Shown piece after piece: positions 1 through 8,936 of a DNA stretch of 64,000 nucleotides. Position 1 is the first letter of the stretch, and every line of letters starts with the position of its first letter. The position numbers were made by a program, and so were the translations under genes. Below the pieces are notes generated by a model. It ran no database searches. It was not told where the DNA came from and was given only the letters and a program-made list of their open reading frames with translations. The stretch comes from Mesorhizobium sp. B2-3-4 (GTDB lineage: Bacteria > Pseudomonadota > Alphaproteobacteria > Rhizobiales > Rhizobiaceae). The stretch spans positions 62,001 to 126,000 of the forward strand of contig NZ_VFVY01000006.1 of assembly GCF_006442315.1 (NCBI RefSeq). The letters are read 5' to 3'.

Positions 1-674
1 ACCGGCGCGGCGTCGACATCATCGAGAATTGCGAGGTCACCGGCTTCCTGCGCGACGGCGACCGCGTCACCGGCGTCACCACCTCGCGTGGCGATATCAG
101 GGCCAAGAAGGTGGCGGTCGCCGTGGCCGGCAGCACCGGCCGCGTCATGCAGATGGCCGGCGTCGAGACGATGCCGATCGAAAGCCATGTGCTGCAGGCC
201 TTTGTCACCGAATCGCTGAAACCCTTCATCGACACCGTCGTGACGTTCGGCATGGGCCATTTCTATATGTCCCAGTCCGACAAGGGCGGCCTTGTCTATG
301 GCGGCGACATCGACGGCTACAACAGCTACGCCCAGCGCGGCAACCTGCCCATCGTCGATGAGGTGATGAGCGAGATGCTGGCGCTTTTCCCTGGCCTCGC
401 GCGGGTGCGCATGCTGCGTTCCTGGGGCGGCGTCTGCGACATGTCGATGGATGGCTCGCCGATCATCACCATGGGCCCGCTTCCCGGCATGTATCTCAAC
501 TGCGGCTGGTGTTATGGCGGCTTCAAGGCGACGCCCGCTTCCGGCTGGTGCTTCGCCTGGACCATCGCCAAGGACCAGCCGCACGACTTCAATGCCCCCT
601 TCACGCTCGACCGTTTCCACCGCGGTCTTGTCATCGACGACAAGGGTCAGGGCGCGAATCCCAGGCTTCATTAG
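1..674 (+). CDS. soxB: Sarcosine oxidase subunit beta, 3' part (5' end outside window)
   Basis: The reading frame is open from base 3 to the TAG-type end at 674, giving the last 223 residues. The family is about 415 residues long, so roughly half of the gene lies upstream of the window. SoxB is the FAD/FMN-binding subunit of heterotetrameric sarcosine oxidase, which oxidises sarcosine to glycine, H2O2 and a C1 unit that is passed to tetrahydrofolate. The visible part is the C-terminal half of a DAO-type flavoprotein: a WGGVCDMSMDG segment followed by a GWCYGGFK glycine-rich stretch that closes over the flavin. soxD begins 20 bases downstream, then soxA and soxG, which is the canonical soxBDAG order. 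Identification is firm from sequence and context; the flavin-attachment residue is not in view. Confidence 0.93.
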   Translation, partial: RRGVDIIENCEVTGFLRDGDRVTGVTTSRGDIRAKKVAVAVAGSTGRVMQMAGVETMPIESHVLQAFVTESLKPFIDTVVTFGMGHFYMSQSDKGGLVYGGDIDGYNSYAQRGNLPIVDEVMSEMLALFPGLARVRMLRSWGGVCDMSMDGSPIITMGPLPGMYLNCGWCYGGFKATPASGWCFAWTIAKDQPHDFNAPFTLDRFHRGLVIDDKGQGANPRLH

Positions 675-693
675 GCTTCATCAGGAATATACC

Positions 694-990
694 GTGCTGA
701 TCACCTGTCCCTATTGCGGCCCGCGCGACGTCATCGAGTTCACCTATCAGGGTGACGGCAACCGCGAACGCCCCGAGCCGGCTTCGCAGAATTTCGAAGC
801 CTGGAACGCCTACGTCTATGACAGGCTGAACCCGGCCGGCGACCACAACGAGATCTGGCAGCATTCTGGCGGCTGCCGGGCGCATCTGCGGGTGGTGCGC
901 AACACGCTGACGCATGAGATTTCCAGTGTCGCCTTCGTGCGCGGCGATCACGGCTCGGGCGCGCGCCGCAAGGCGGAGGACAAGCCATGA
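694..990 (+). CDS. soxD: Sarcosine oxidase subunit delta
   Basis: 98 residues, the usual size of SoxD, the small zinc-binding subunit of heterotetrameric sarcosine oxidase. The GTG at 694 is chosen because it places the family hallmark CPYCG at residues 5-9. The second half of the zinc site, H57-x3-C61, follows in a WQHSGGC motif. An open frame extends further upstream inside soxB but has no family similarity. The last codon overlaps the soxA start as ATGA (987-990), so translation is probably coupled. The subunit has a structural, non-catalytic role in the complex. Confidence 0.94.
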   Translation: MLITCPYCGPRDVIEFTYQGDGNRERPEPASQNFEAWNAYVYDRLNPAGDHNEIWQHSGGCRAHLRVVRNTLTHEISSVAFVRGDHGSGARRKAEDKP

Positions 991-3980
991 GCCCGCGCCG
1001 CACCGACACCGGCGGCCGTATCGACCGCTTGAAGACCATCCGCTTCACCTTCGATGGCGTTGCCTATACCGGCCACGCCGGCGACACGCTGGCATCGGCG
1101 CTGCTGGCCAGCGGCGTCACCCTCTTCGGCCGTTCTTTCAAATATCATCGCCCGCGCGGCCTGCTGACGGCAGGCGTCGAGGAGCCCAACGCGCTGGTGA
1201 CGGTGCTGAAGGGCGAGGTGCGCGAACCCAACATTGCGGCGACCATGGTCGAGATCCATGACGGGCTGGTCGCCGTCAGCCAGAACCGCTTCCCTTCGCT
1301 TGCCTGGGATATGCATGCCGTCAACCAGCTCGGCGGCAAGATCCTGTCGGCCGGCTTCTACTACAAGACCTTCATGGGACCGGTTGTCGGTCCGCTGAAG
1401 GGCACGCGCTTCTGGATGTTCTGCGAGCATTTCATCCGCCGCGCCGCCGGCCTCGGCAGCGCCGGATCGGCAAAGGACCCAGCCCGCTACGAACGCATGA
1501 ACGCCTTCTGCGACGTGCTGGTGGTCGGCTCCGGTCCGGCTGGCCTGATGGCCGCCAAGGCCGCCGCCGATCAAGGCGCCCGCGTCATCCTGGCCGATCT
1601 CGAGCCGCGTTTCGGCGGTTCGGCCAACTGGTCCGCCGAGACCATCGACGGGGCGCCCGCAACCGATTGGGTGCGGCGCACCGTCGCCCAGCTCGAGGCC
1701 CGCGACAATGTCCGGCTTCTGCCGCGCACAACGGTCTGGGGTTACTACGACAACAACACACTTGCCGCCCTCGAGCGGGTCAGCGATCACAAGGAGCAGC
1801 CCGCCAAGGGTGAGCCGCGCCATCGCTACTGGGCGATCCGCGCCGGATCCGTGGTGCTGGCCACCGGCGCCTTTGAAAGGCCGCTGGTGTTTCCCGGCAA
1901 TGACAGGCCCGGCGTGATGCTGGCGCACGCGGCGGAGCGCTACGCCAACGAATTCGGCGTGCTGCCGGGCCAGCGGGTCGTGCTGTTCACCAACAATGAC
2001 AGCGCCTACCGGTCGGCACTGGCGCTGAAGCGGGCGGGTGCTGCGATCGTTGCCATCGTCGACGTGCGCCCGCAGCCCTCCGCCGAGATGAGCGCACTGG
2101 CCGGCGAAGCCGAGGCGGAATTGCTGTCCGGTCATGCGGTTGTCGCCACGGAAGGCGGCAAGGCCTTGTCCGGCCTCAAGGTTCAGCGCTTCGACATGAT
2201 TGCCGGTGTGCTGAGCGGTGATGCACGCGCCATCCATGCCGATTGCCTGCTGATATCGGGCGGCTGGTCGCCGACCATCCATCTGGCCAGCCAGGCCGGC
2301 GCCAAGGCGGAATGGAATTCTGCCCGGCAGGCCTTCCTGCCGCCCGAGCCGACCCAGAAATGGATCGGTGCCGGCGCTTTCACCGGCAATTTTTCGACGG
2401 TCGAAGCCATCGCCGAAGGCCGCGCGGCGGGCCTTGCAGCGGCTGGCGCAACAGCCGCGCCGATGGCGCTGCCCACCGTCGAGGCAACCCCCGGGGATCC
2501 TGATCCGGCGCCAGTGTTCGAGATCAAGGGCAGCGGCAAGAGCTTTGTCGATTTCCAGCACGACGTCACGGCCGAGGATGTCCGCCTGGCGCATCGCGAA
2601 GGCTTCGTCTCGGTCGAGCACCTCAAGCGCTACACCACGCTCGGCATGGCGACCGATCAGGGCAAGAGTTCCAATGTCCCCGGCCTTGCCATCATGGCGG
2701 AAGCGCTGGGCAAGCCCATCCCGGACGTCGGCACGACCCGCTTCCGGCCCCCCTTCGCGCCGGTTTCGATCGGCTCGCTGGCGGCCGAGCGCTTCGGCGA
2801 TCTCAAGCCCGAGCGGCTGACGCCGATGCATGACTGGCACCTCGCCAATGGTGCGACCGTGTATTCGGCCGGTCTCTGGTACCGTCCGATGGTCTATGGG
2901 CTTTCAGGCGAAACGGTCGAACAGGCCTATGTGCGCGAAGCCAGGGCAACGCGCGAAAGTGCGGGCATCGTCGATGTCTCGACGCTGGGCAAGATAGCCG
3001 TGCAAGGCCCCGACGCCGCCATGTTCCTCGACCGTGTCTACACCAACATGTTCTCGACGCTCGCGGTCGGCAAGGCACGCTACGGGCTGATGTTGCGCGA
3101 AGACGGTTTTGCCTTCGACGACGGTACCACCTGGCGGCTGGGCGAACAGGATTTCCTGATGACCACCACCACGGCCAATGCCGGCAAGGTGATGCAGCAT
3201 CTTGAGTATTTCCTCGACGTGATCTGGCCGGAGTTGAAGGTCCATGTCACCTCGGTCACAGATGAATGGGCGGGCGCCGCGATCGGCGGCCCCAAGGCAA
3301 GACAGATCCTCGCCGCCTGTGTCACCGGCACATCAGTCGACAATGCGACGCTGCCCTTCATGGGCATCGTGCATGGCGAGATAGCGGGTGCACCGGTCAT
3401 GATTTGCCGGCTATCTTTCTCCGGAGAAATGGCCTTCGAGGTCTATTCCGGCGCGGGCCACGGAACGCATGTCTGGGAAGCCCTGGTCGAGGCCGGCAAG
3501 CCTTTCGGACTGGTCACCTACGGGCTCGAGGCGCTGGGCACGATGCGCATCGAGAAGGGCCACGTCACCGGTGCCGAGATCGATGGCCGCACCACGGCGC
3601 GCGACCTGCATCTCGACTGGATGCTGTCGAAGAAAAAGCCGTTCATCGGCTCGGCGATGATGGACAGGGAGGGCCTGGCTGCATCGGACCGGCTGGAACT
3701 GGTCGGCCTGATCGCGCTCGACAACCGGCCGCTCAATGGCGGCGCCCACATTGTCGAGGAGCTCGACGAAACCAACCCGCACGGCTCGATCGGCCACATC
3801 ACGGCCTGCTGCTACTCGCCAGCGCTCGGCAAGCATATCGCGCTGGCGCTGGTCAAGGGTGGCAAGGCCAGGCATGGCACGCGCGCGCATGTCTCCGATC
3901 CCTTGCGCAACCGCTTCGGGCCGGTGGAGATCGTCTCCAACCACTTCTACGATCCGGAAGGAACCCGCATGCATGGTTGA
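987..3980 (+). CDS. soxA: Sarcosine oxidase subunit alpha
   Basis: 997 residues, full length for the large subunit. The N-terminal 100 residues form the 2Fe-2S-ferredoxin-like region without the iron ligands (FDGVAYTGHAGDTLASALL at about 22-40, FKYHRPRGL at about 51-59). A dinucleotide-binding fold follows with GSGPAG at 181-186, which in characterised enzymes holds NAD+. From about residue 610 to the end there is a GcvT/aminomethyltransferase domain that binds tetrahydrofolate and captures the methylene group as 5,10-CH2-THF. The start overlaps the soxD stop and the end overlaps soxG by 8 bases. This is the subunit that links sarcosine oxidation to the folate C1 pool used by the serine-cycle genes at 46.8-53.8 kb. 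Confidence 0.96.
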   Translation: MSPRRTDTGGRIDRLKTIRFTFDGVAYTGHAGDTLASALLASGVTLFGRSFKYHRPRGLLTAGVEEPNALVTVLKGEVREPNIAATMVEIHDGLVAVSQNRFPSLAWDMHAVNQLGGKILSAGFYYKTFMGPVVGPLKGTRFWMFCEHFIRRAAGLGSAGSAKDPARYERMNAFCDVLVVGSGPAGLMAAKAAADQGARVILADLEPRFGGSANWSAETIDGAPATDWVRRTVAQLEARDNVRLLPRTTVWGYYDNNTLAALERVSDHKEQPAKGEPRHRYWAIRAGSVVLATGAFERPLVFPGNDRPGVMLAHAAERYANEFGVLPGQRVVLFTNNDSAYRSALALKRAGAAIVAIVDVRPQPSAEMSALAGEAEAELLSGHAVVATEGGKALSGLKVQRFDMIAGVLSGDARAIHADCLLISGGWSPTIHLASQAGAKAEWNSARQAFLPPEPTQKWIGAGAFTGNFSTVEAIAEGRAAGLAAAGATAAPMALPTVEATPGDPDPAPVFEIKGSGKSFVDFQHDVTAEDVRLAHREGFVSVEHLKRYTTLGMATDQGKSSNVPGLAIMAEALGKPIPDVGTTRFRPPFAPVSIGSLAAERFGDLKPERLTPMHDWHLANGATVYSAGLWYRPMVYGLSGETVEQAYVREARATRESAGIVDVSTLGKIAVQGPDAAMFLDRVYTNMFSTLAVGKARYGLMLREDGFAFDDGTTWRLGEQDFLMTTTTANAGKVMQHLEYFLDVIWPELKVHVTSVTDEWAGAAIGGPKARQILAACVTGTSVDNATLPFMGIVHGEIAGAPVMICRLSFSGEMAFEVYSGAGHGTHVWEALVEAGKPFGLVTYGLEALGTMRIEKGHVTGAEIDGRTTARDLHLDWMLSKKKPFIGSAMMDREGLAASDRLELVGLIALDNRPLNGGAHIVEELDETNPHGSIGHITACCYSPALGKHIALALVKGGKARHGTRAHVSDPLRNRFGPVEIVSNHFYDPEGTRMHG

Positions 3981-4560
3981 GCGTCAATCGCCCCTCGAGC
4001 CTGAGTTCCATGTCGGCTCGCATGGCAATTTCGAACATGGCGTGGAGATTCTGCTTACCGAAACCAGGCCGGGCTCGATCGTGCAACTCGCCGCATGGCC
4101 GGGCGAGGAGAAGAAATTGATCGCGGCCATCCGCACTGTCGTCGGACTGGCGCTGCCGGACGGCGCCGGCGGCGGCATGAGCGACGGTGCAAAGTCGGTG
4201 TTCGGCTTCGCGCCGGGGAAATTCACGGTGGCGGACGAGGCCGAAGGGCTGGCCGCGGCCTTCGCCAAGGCGGTGACGCCCGACATAGGCACGGTGACGG
4301 ACCTGTCGCATGGCCGCACCGCGATCCGCATTGCCGGGCCGAAAGCCGAGTGGGTGCTGGCGAAGTTCTTCGCCATCGACTTCGCCCTGCCCGCCTTTCC
4401 GGTCGGCGCCGGCCGCTCGACGGTCCATCACGACGTCTTCGCCCAGATCCACCGCACCGGCACCGACCAGTTCGACCTCTATGTCTTCCGCTCTTTCGCC
4501 CGTTCGTTCTGGAAGGCCCTCTGCCATGCCTGCGAGGAAGTCGGCTACGAGGTGCAGTAG
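3973..4560 (+). CDS. soxG: Sarcosine oxidase subunit gamma
   Basis: 195 residues, typical for SoxG, the fourth subunit, which resembles the middle of the GcvT fold and stabilises the complex. The ATG at 3973 lies inside the last codons of soxA (8-base overlap), the usual arrangement. A longer frame from 3736 exists but is the soxA antiframe. The C-terminal block DLYVFRSFARSFW is characteristic of the family. The gene ends 14 bases before the convergent VOC gene; the gap contains a short CCGGC/GCCGG inverted repeat that may help termination from both sides. Confidence 0.93.
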   Translation: MVERQSPLEPEFHVGSHGNFEHGVEILLTETRPGSIVQLAAWPGEEKKLIAAIRTVVGLALPDGAGGGMSDGAKSVFGFAPGKFTVADEAEGLAAAFAKAVTPDIGTVTDLSHGRTAIRIAGPKAEWVLAKFFAIDFALPAFPVGAGRSTVHHDVFAQIHRTGTDQFDLYVFRSFARSFWKALCHACEEVGYEVQ

Positions 4561-4574
4561 CTCCGGCCTGCCGG

Positions 4575-4985
4575 CTAGGCCTGCTGCGCGACGCCGTGCC
4601 AGTCGGCGTTCTGCAGGACCACGCGATAACCATCGCAATCCTCGAATGTGACGCCTTGCCTGTCCCAATAGGGATTGAAGGATGGCACCTCGGCGTAGCC
4701 ATGCTCCTTCATGCGCCGCACGGCTGCCTGCCACGCGTCACGATCCGGCATATAGAAGACGACCAGATTGTCCGCTGTGGGTGCCCTGCCGGCATCGTGG
4801 CCGTGAGCGTGGGTGAATTCGAAGTGATAGGCCTCCCCGGGCTGTCCGAGCATGATGCCGTCGAAGCCGTCATGGTCGCTGAAGCGATATAGTTCCTGAA
4901 GGCCGAGACCCTCCCGGTAGAAGCGGGTGACCGCAGCGAGATCATTCGTCGGCCGCGCCACACGCAGAACCAGATGCGGTTTCAT
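4575..4985 (-). CDS. VOC-family (glyoxalase/bleomycin-resistance fold) protein
   Basis: 136 residues, one vicinal-oxygen-chelate domain with two beta-alpha-beta-beta-beta units. The N-terminal unit starts HLVLRVARPTNDL and has the metal-ligand-type strand YHFEFT; the second ends in FEDCDGYRVVL, where the usual terminal Glu/Asp ligand region lies. Substrate cannot be read from sequence: members include lyases, dioxygenases and antibiotic-binding proteins. Its ATG overlaps the stop of the upstream transporter gene (4982-4985), so the two form a small operon. It has no visible link to soxG, which ends facing it. Confidence 0.85.
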   Translation of the reverse strand: MKPHLVLRVARPTNDLAAVTRFYREGLGLQELYRFSDHDGFDGIMLGQPGEAYHFEFTHAHGHDAGRAPTADNLVVFYMPDRDAWQAAVRRMKEHGYAEVPSFNPYWDRQGVTFEDCDGYRVVLQNADWHGVAQQA

Positions 4986-5494
4986 TGGTTGTCTCCTTTA
5001 TGGACTGAATTGAAGTCGGGTTGGGCCGGCCGCGGTGCAATGGCGCTGGCCCATTGCGTCACGAACAGGCCGGCAACGATGAGGAGAAATCCGGCGAAGC
5101 GAGCGGCAGTCACCGGACGATGGGCAAAGCCCATCAGGGCGAAATGATCGATGGCCAGCGACGCCGCCATCTGGCCCGCGATGACGGCAACGATAAATCC
5201 TGCCGCGCCCAGTTTCGGGGCCAGCAGCAAGGCGGCGGTGATATAGAGGACGCCAGCGGCGCCACCGATCCAGATCCACCACGGACCTTTGAAGGCCATA
5301 CCGGCGGCCGGGACCGGCACCCTGAAGGCGATCATCACCGGGATGATCAGCGCCATGCTGACAACAAGGGATACCACGGTCGCCCAGAGCGGATGGCCGA
5401 GCAGGCGGCCCAGCATGGCGTTCGCCCCGGCTTGGAACGGGACGGCGGCGCCTGCCAGCAAGGCGGCAATCACCAGGGAAAACGTGGCGGGCAT
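4982..5494 (-). CDS. DMT-family transporter, YdcZ/DUF606 type
   Basis: 170 residues, with five strongly hydrophobic segments separated by short loops, matching the half-sized YdcZ (DUF606) branch of the drug/metabolite transporter superfamily. The N-terminus (LLAGAAVPFQAGANAMLG) has the family pattern of a glycine/alanine-rich first helix followed by a Q-x2-N motif. Half-size members presumably dimerise. Substrate is unknown. It is first in a two-gene unit with the VOC protein and diverges from the LysR gene at 5572, which may control it. The 77-base divergent gap is AT-rich and contains a GTCTAGAC palindrome (5523-5530). Confidence 0.85.
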   Translation of the reverse strand: MPATFSLVIAALLAGAAVPFQAGANAMLGRLLGHPLWATVVSLVVSMALIIPVMIAFRVPVPAAGMAFKGPWWIWIGGAAGVLYITAALLLAPKLGAAGFIVAVIAGQMAASLAIDHFALMGFAHRPVTAARFAGFLLIVAGLFVTQWASAIAPRPAQPDFNSVHKGDNQ

Positions 5495-5571
5495 CGGACT
5501 GTCTCCTATCGATTGGCCCTGGTCTAGACAATCACGTTTCGATATGGAAATTCGATTTTGACACGCTTACT

Positions 5572-6477
5572 ATGCACAAGATGAATAGTCTTGCGGGCAT
5601 CGATCTCAATCTCCTCGTCGTATTGGAAGCCTTGCTTGCCGAACGCCACGTCTCGCGGGCGGCGTTGCGGCTGAACAGGAGCCAGCCTGCCGTCAGCCAT
5701 GCTTTGGCGAGGTTGCGCCATCTCCTCGACGATCCGCTGCTTGTCCGGCGGCAGGGCGGCCTCGAACCGACGGCGCGCGCCATGGAAATCGGTTCGGCAC
5801 TCACCGAGACGCTCGACGGAATGCGTCACCTTCTGGCTCCCGCCGGTTTCGACCCGGCGACCGAGCGCCGAACCTTTAGGCTCGCAATGTCGGACTACGG
5901 CGCCATGGTCATTCTGCCGGTCCTGCTGCCGCTCTTGCGCGTACAGGCGCCGCATGTCGACCTGGTGGTCAGCCAGGCGAGCCGCGAGGTGATGGCGTCG
6001 CAAGTCCTCGATGGCGAGATCGACCTTGCCTTCGGCGTCTTTTCAGGGCTGGACCGGTCTGTGCGCTCGCACCGGCTGTTCGACGAGCGCTTTGCCTGCC
6101 TCGCCGATGCGGCAAGTCTTCGCGACGGGCGAGCGATGGATTTGACGACCTATCTCGAACGGCCGCACGCGCTGGTCGATTTACGGCCCGAGCGGCAAAG
6201 CGAGGTCGACAAGGCGTTGGCCGGATTGGGCCACAAGCGCCGGCTCTGTCTCACCATTCCGCATTGGGGCGTCGCGCCACGGCTGATCGCCGGCACCGAC
6301 CTCGTGCTTACCGCCGCCAGCCGGATATTGCCGGCCCATGGCGACGGGCTTTGCGTGTTTGCCCCACCGTTCGAGATTCCGGCCTTCGAGTTCACGCAGA
6401 TCTGGCACAAGCGGCGAGATGGCGACCCGGCACATCAATGGTTGCGATCGCGGCTCGAGGCCTTGCTCGGCGGCTGA
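5572..6477 (+). CDS. LysR-family transcriptional regulator
   Basis: 301 residues. The N-terminal winged helix-turn-helix has the LysR pattern (LNLLVVLEALLAERHVSRAA, then RLNRSQPAVSHALARLR at about residues 29-45), followed by the periplasmic-binding-protein-like effector domain. Two ATGs are possible (5572 and 5581) and neither has a good Shine-Dalgarno; 5572 is listed. It is divergent from the YdcZ-like transporter/VOC operon, the standard arrangement for a LysR protein and its target. It is also followed by the MFS gene at 6641, so it could regulate either. The effector is unknown. Confidence 0.9.
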   Translation: MHKMNSLAGIDLNLLVVLEALLAERHVSRAALRLNRSQPAVSHALARLRHLLDDPLLVRRQGGLEPTARAMEIGSALTETLDGMRHLLAPAGFDPATERRTFRLAMSDYGAMVILPVLLPLLRVQAPHVDLVVSQASREVMASQVLDGEIDLAFGVFSGLDRSVRSHRLFDERFACLADAASLRDGRAMDLTTYLERPHALVDLRPERQSEVDKALAGLGHKRRLCLTIPHWGVAPRLIAGTDLVLTAASRILPAHGDGLCVFAPPFEIPAFEFTQIWHKRRDGDPAHQWLRSRLEALLGG

Positions 6478-6544
6478 ACCGTGTGGCCGCGCCGCGGCTC
6501 TGGCATCAAGGCCAGCCGTTTGTGCCGCTAGAGAATTTCTCCTG

Positions 6545-6596
6545 TGGCGGCCATTGTGGCAAACTATGGCCGCCAAACCGGCCCAAAGGGTATAAA
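6545..6596 (+). promoter_or_regulatory. Candidate operator-promoter in front of MFS gene
   Basis: A perfect inverted repeat with 10-base arms (TGGCGGCCAT at 6545-6554 and ATGGCCGCCA at 6566-6575, 11-base spacer) lies just upstream of a TATAAA box (6591-6596). The MFS start is 45 bases further on. The repeat occupies the position where a -35 element would be, and no good -35 is visible, as expected for a site bound by a regulator. A LysR terminator is an alternative, but there is no T-run. Confidence 0.45.
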
Positions 6597-6640
6597 AACC
6601 CGTCTCAGAGTCGGCACATTCGTTTGGTTCGAACATTCCC

Positions 6641-8083
6641 ATGACCGCTGAACTATCCGCCGGCGCCACCGATCGCGCCGATGTGCCGGCCAGAGCCTTG
6701 CTCCTGCTGCCGCTGACGGTCGCCTGCGGCGTGTTCATGACCAGCCTCGACCAGAACGTCGTGGTGACGGCGTTGCCCGGCATCAGCCAAAGCCTTGGCC
6801 GGCCGCCGAGCCAACTCGGCCTGCTAATCACCGTCTACGTCGCCAGCCTGATCATCTCCATGCCGCTCGGCGGCTGGGCGGCCGACCGTTTCGGCCTGCG
6901 CAACGTCTACTGCTTCGCCCTGCTGGTGTTTGCCGTGTCGTCGGCACTGTGTGGACTGTCCGACGATTTGTGGATGCTGGTCGGCGCCCGTGCACTGCAG
7001 GGCTTCGGCGGCGCGCTGATGGGCACGCTCGGCCAAGTCGTCATCCTGTCGACCTTTCCACGCAGCCGCACCTTGAAGATCAACATGTATATCTCGCTGG
7101 CCGGCCAGTCCGGGCCGCTCGTCGGCCCGCTCGTCGGTGGCGCGCTGACCACCTACATTTCCTGGCGCTGGATCTTCTTCATCAACGTGCCGTTCGCGCT
7201 GACAGCGGCTGTCCTTGCCGCCTCCCTGTTTCCAACGGTGACCAAGCCGGTGCGCACGCCGTTCGATTTTCCGGGCTTCCTGCTGGTCGGCAGCGGCATG
7301 GTGCTGCTGGTTTTCGGCATGGACTCGCTGGCGGCGAAGGACGCTGGCGGCGGCATGATCGCGGCCGAGCTTGCGCTCGCGCTTGTCATCCTGACGGTCG
7401 CCTCCTTCTATTGCCTGCGCGTGCGCAACCCCCTGCTCGATCTCAAGCTCCTGCGCATCCGCACCTTCCGCATCTCCTTCCTCACCGGCGGCGGGCTGGA
7501 CACGATCGGCCTCAGCTCGGTCGTCTTCCTGCTGCCGCTGATGTTCCAGCTCGGCTTCGGCATGAGCGCGGTGCAGGCGGGATCGCTGACCTTCGTTGCC
7601 GCGGTCGGCTCGGTGGGCATGCGTGTCTTCATGCCGCGCCTGCTCAACCGCTTCGGTTTTCGCCGCGTGCTGGTCTTCAACACGCCCGTCGTTGCCGCCA
7701 TGGTCGCCGGCTTCGCCCTGATGCAGGCGACGACGCCGGTCTGGATCACGCTGACCTATATCTTCGTGTTCGGCGTCTTCCGCTCGGTGCAATGGGCCTC
7801 GACCGGCAACCTCGCCTACTCCGACATCGCCCCCGAACAGCTCGCCCGCTTCAGCGCGCTCTACTATATTCTCTGGCAGCTCGCGGTCGCCATCAGCGTC
7901 GGCCTGGCGGCGGCCATGCTGTCGTTCCTGGCCGGCAACGAACCGGCCGTCGCCAGCGACTTCCGCATCCTGTTCGTCATCGAGGGCGTCATCACGCTCT
8001 GCGCGCTATCAGCCTATCTCAAGCTGACGCCGCAGGACGGCGCCCATGTCAGCGGCCACGGCGCGCACATGAATACGGAATAG
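6641..8083 (+). CDS. MFS drug-efflux-type transporter (DHA2/EmrB-QacA family)
   Basis: 480 residues with about 14 hydrophobic segments, the count of the DHA2 branch of the major facilitator superfamily (proton antiporters for drugs and organic anions). The first helix carries the family signature SLDQNVVVTALPGI (about residues 34-47), the 2-3 loop has GWAADRFGLRNVY (motif A), and helix 5 has GPLVGPLVGG (motif C of antiporters). The ATG at 6641 has only a weak Shine-Dalgarno. It follows a LysR gene and a palindromic control element. Export is inferred from motif C; substrate is unknown. Confidence 0.9.
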   Translation: MTAELSAGATDRADVPARALLLLPLTVACGVFMTSLDQNVVVTALPGISQSLGRPPSQLGLLITVYVASLIISMPLGGWAADRFGLRNVYCFALLVFAVSSALCGLSDDLWMLVGARALQGFGGALMGTLGQVVILSTFPRSRTLKINMYISLAGQSGPLVGPLVGGALTTYISWRWIFFINVPFALTAAVLAASLFPTVTKPVRTPFDFPGFLLVGSGMVLLVFGMDSLAAKDAGGGMIAAELALALVILTVASFYCLRVRNPLLDLKLLRIRTFRISFLTGGGLDTIGLSSVVFLLPLMFQLGFGMSAVQAGSLTFVAAVGSVGMRVFMPRLLNRFGFRRVLVFNTPVVAAMVAGFALMQATTPVWITLTYIFVFGVFRSVQWASTGNLAYSDIAPEQLARFSALYYILWQLAVAISVGLAAAMLSFLAGNEPAVASDFRILFVIEGVITLCALSAYLKLTPQDGAHVSGHGAHMNTE

Positions 8084-8108
8084 CGGCGGCGCGGCTTACG
8101 CATGCGGC

Positions 8109-8831
8109 CTATTCGCTGAATTTCACCCATTCCTCGAGCGGCACACGGTCGGTGCGGAAAGCGTTTTCGGGCTTGGACGTGTCCTCATAGCCGAGCGCCA
8201 TGCCGCAGACGACGATCTCCTCGTCGGGAATGTCGAGCACCGGCCGGATCTGCCGGTGATAGGGCGCGAAGGCCGCTTGCGGACAGGTATGCAATCCCCT
8301 GCCCCGCGCCGCGACCATGATGTTCTGCAGGAACATGCCGTAGTCGATCCAGGAACCCTGGTTGAGCCGGCGATCGATGGTGAAGATCATGCCGACCGGC
8401 GCGTCGAAGAAGACGAAATTGCGGTCGTGCTGGGCTCGCATCTTGTCCACCTCCCGGCGACCTATGCCGAGCGCGCCATAGAGCCCGAACCCATTGGCGC
8501 GGCGGCGCGTCAGATACGGTTCGAAGAACTGGGTGGGATAGTAGCGATATTCGTCCCAGTCGGCTTTCTCGGCACGGATGCCGGAATTCATGATGGCGTC
8601 GGTGATCCGCTGCTTGGTCCCGCCCTTGGCAACGTAGACACGCCACGGCTGCATGTTGGTGCCCGAGGGAGCGCGGGCCGCAACGGTCAGTATGTCACGG
8701 ATCGTATGGTCGTCGACCATGTCGGGGAGAAATGCGCGCACCGAGCGACGCGACATGATCGCGTCGTCGACGATTTCGGCATCGCCCGCGATTCGAGCCT
8801 TCTTTTCCAGCATGGGCCGTCCCTTAGCCAT
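8109..8831 (-). CDS. Nitroreductase-family FMN oxidoreductase
   Basis: 240 residues from the ATG at 8831. An ORF open to 8951 adds 40 non-conserved residues and would include operator-like DNA, so it is not used. The N-terminal block SRRSVRAFLPDMV (FMN phosphate binding), then ARAPSGTNMQPWRVYV, and the C-terminal region with CGMALGYED are the hallmarks of NADPH-dependent flavin reductases/nitroreductases, normally homodimeric and cytosolic. Natural substrates are typically quinones or nitro-aromatics. It diverges from the XRE-cupin regulator gene across a region with strong inverted repeats, so that regulator may also control it. Confidence 0.9.
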   Translation of the reverse strand: MAKGRPMLEKKARIAGDAEIVDDAIMSRRSVRAFLPDMVDDHTIRDILTVAARAPSGTNMQPWRVYVAKGGTKQRITDAIMNSGIRAEKADWDEYRYYPTQFFEPYLTRRRANGFGLYGALGIGRREVDKMRAQHDRNFVFFDAPVGMIFTIDRRLNQGSWIDYGMFLQNIMVAARGRGLHTCPQAAFAPYHRQIRPVLDIPDEEIVVCGMALGYEDTSKPENAFRTDRVPLEEWVKFSE

Positions 8832-8936
8832 GTTCTCGATCGGACGTCCCCACTCGCCGCTCGCGGCGGAGCCTTTGCATGAACCGTCAAAATCCTGCAA
8901 GCAAATCTTGAGCATTGGTGAAAATCTACTTGATTT

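Noticed and set aside
948..2840. 630-codon minus-strand open frame opposite soxA
   Set aside because: Antisense shadow in high-GC DNA; composition is Arg/Gly/Ala-rich with no family pattern, and soxA is certain. The same applies to long frames at 14594-16468, 44382-45641, 46448-47923, 49000-50298, 31625-33103 and 9324-10913.
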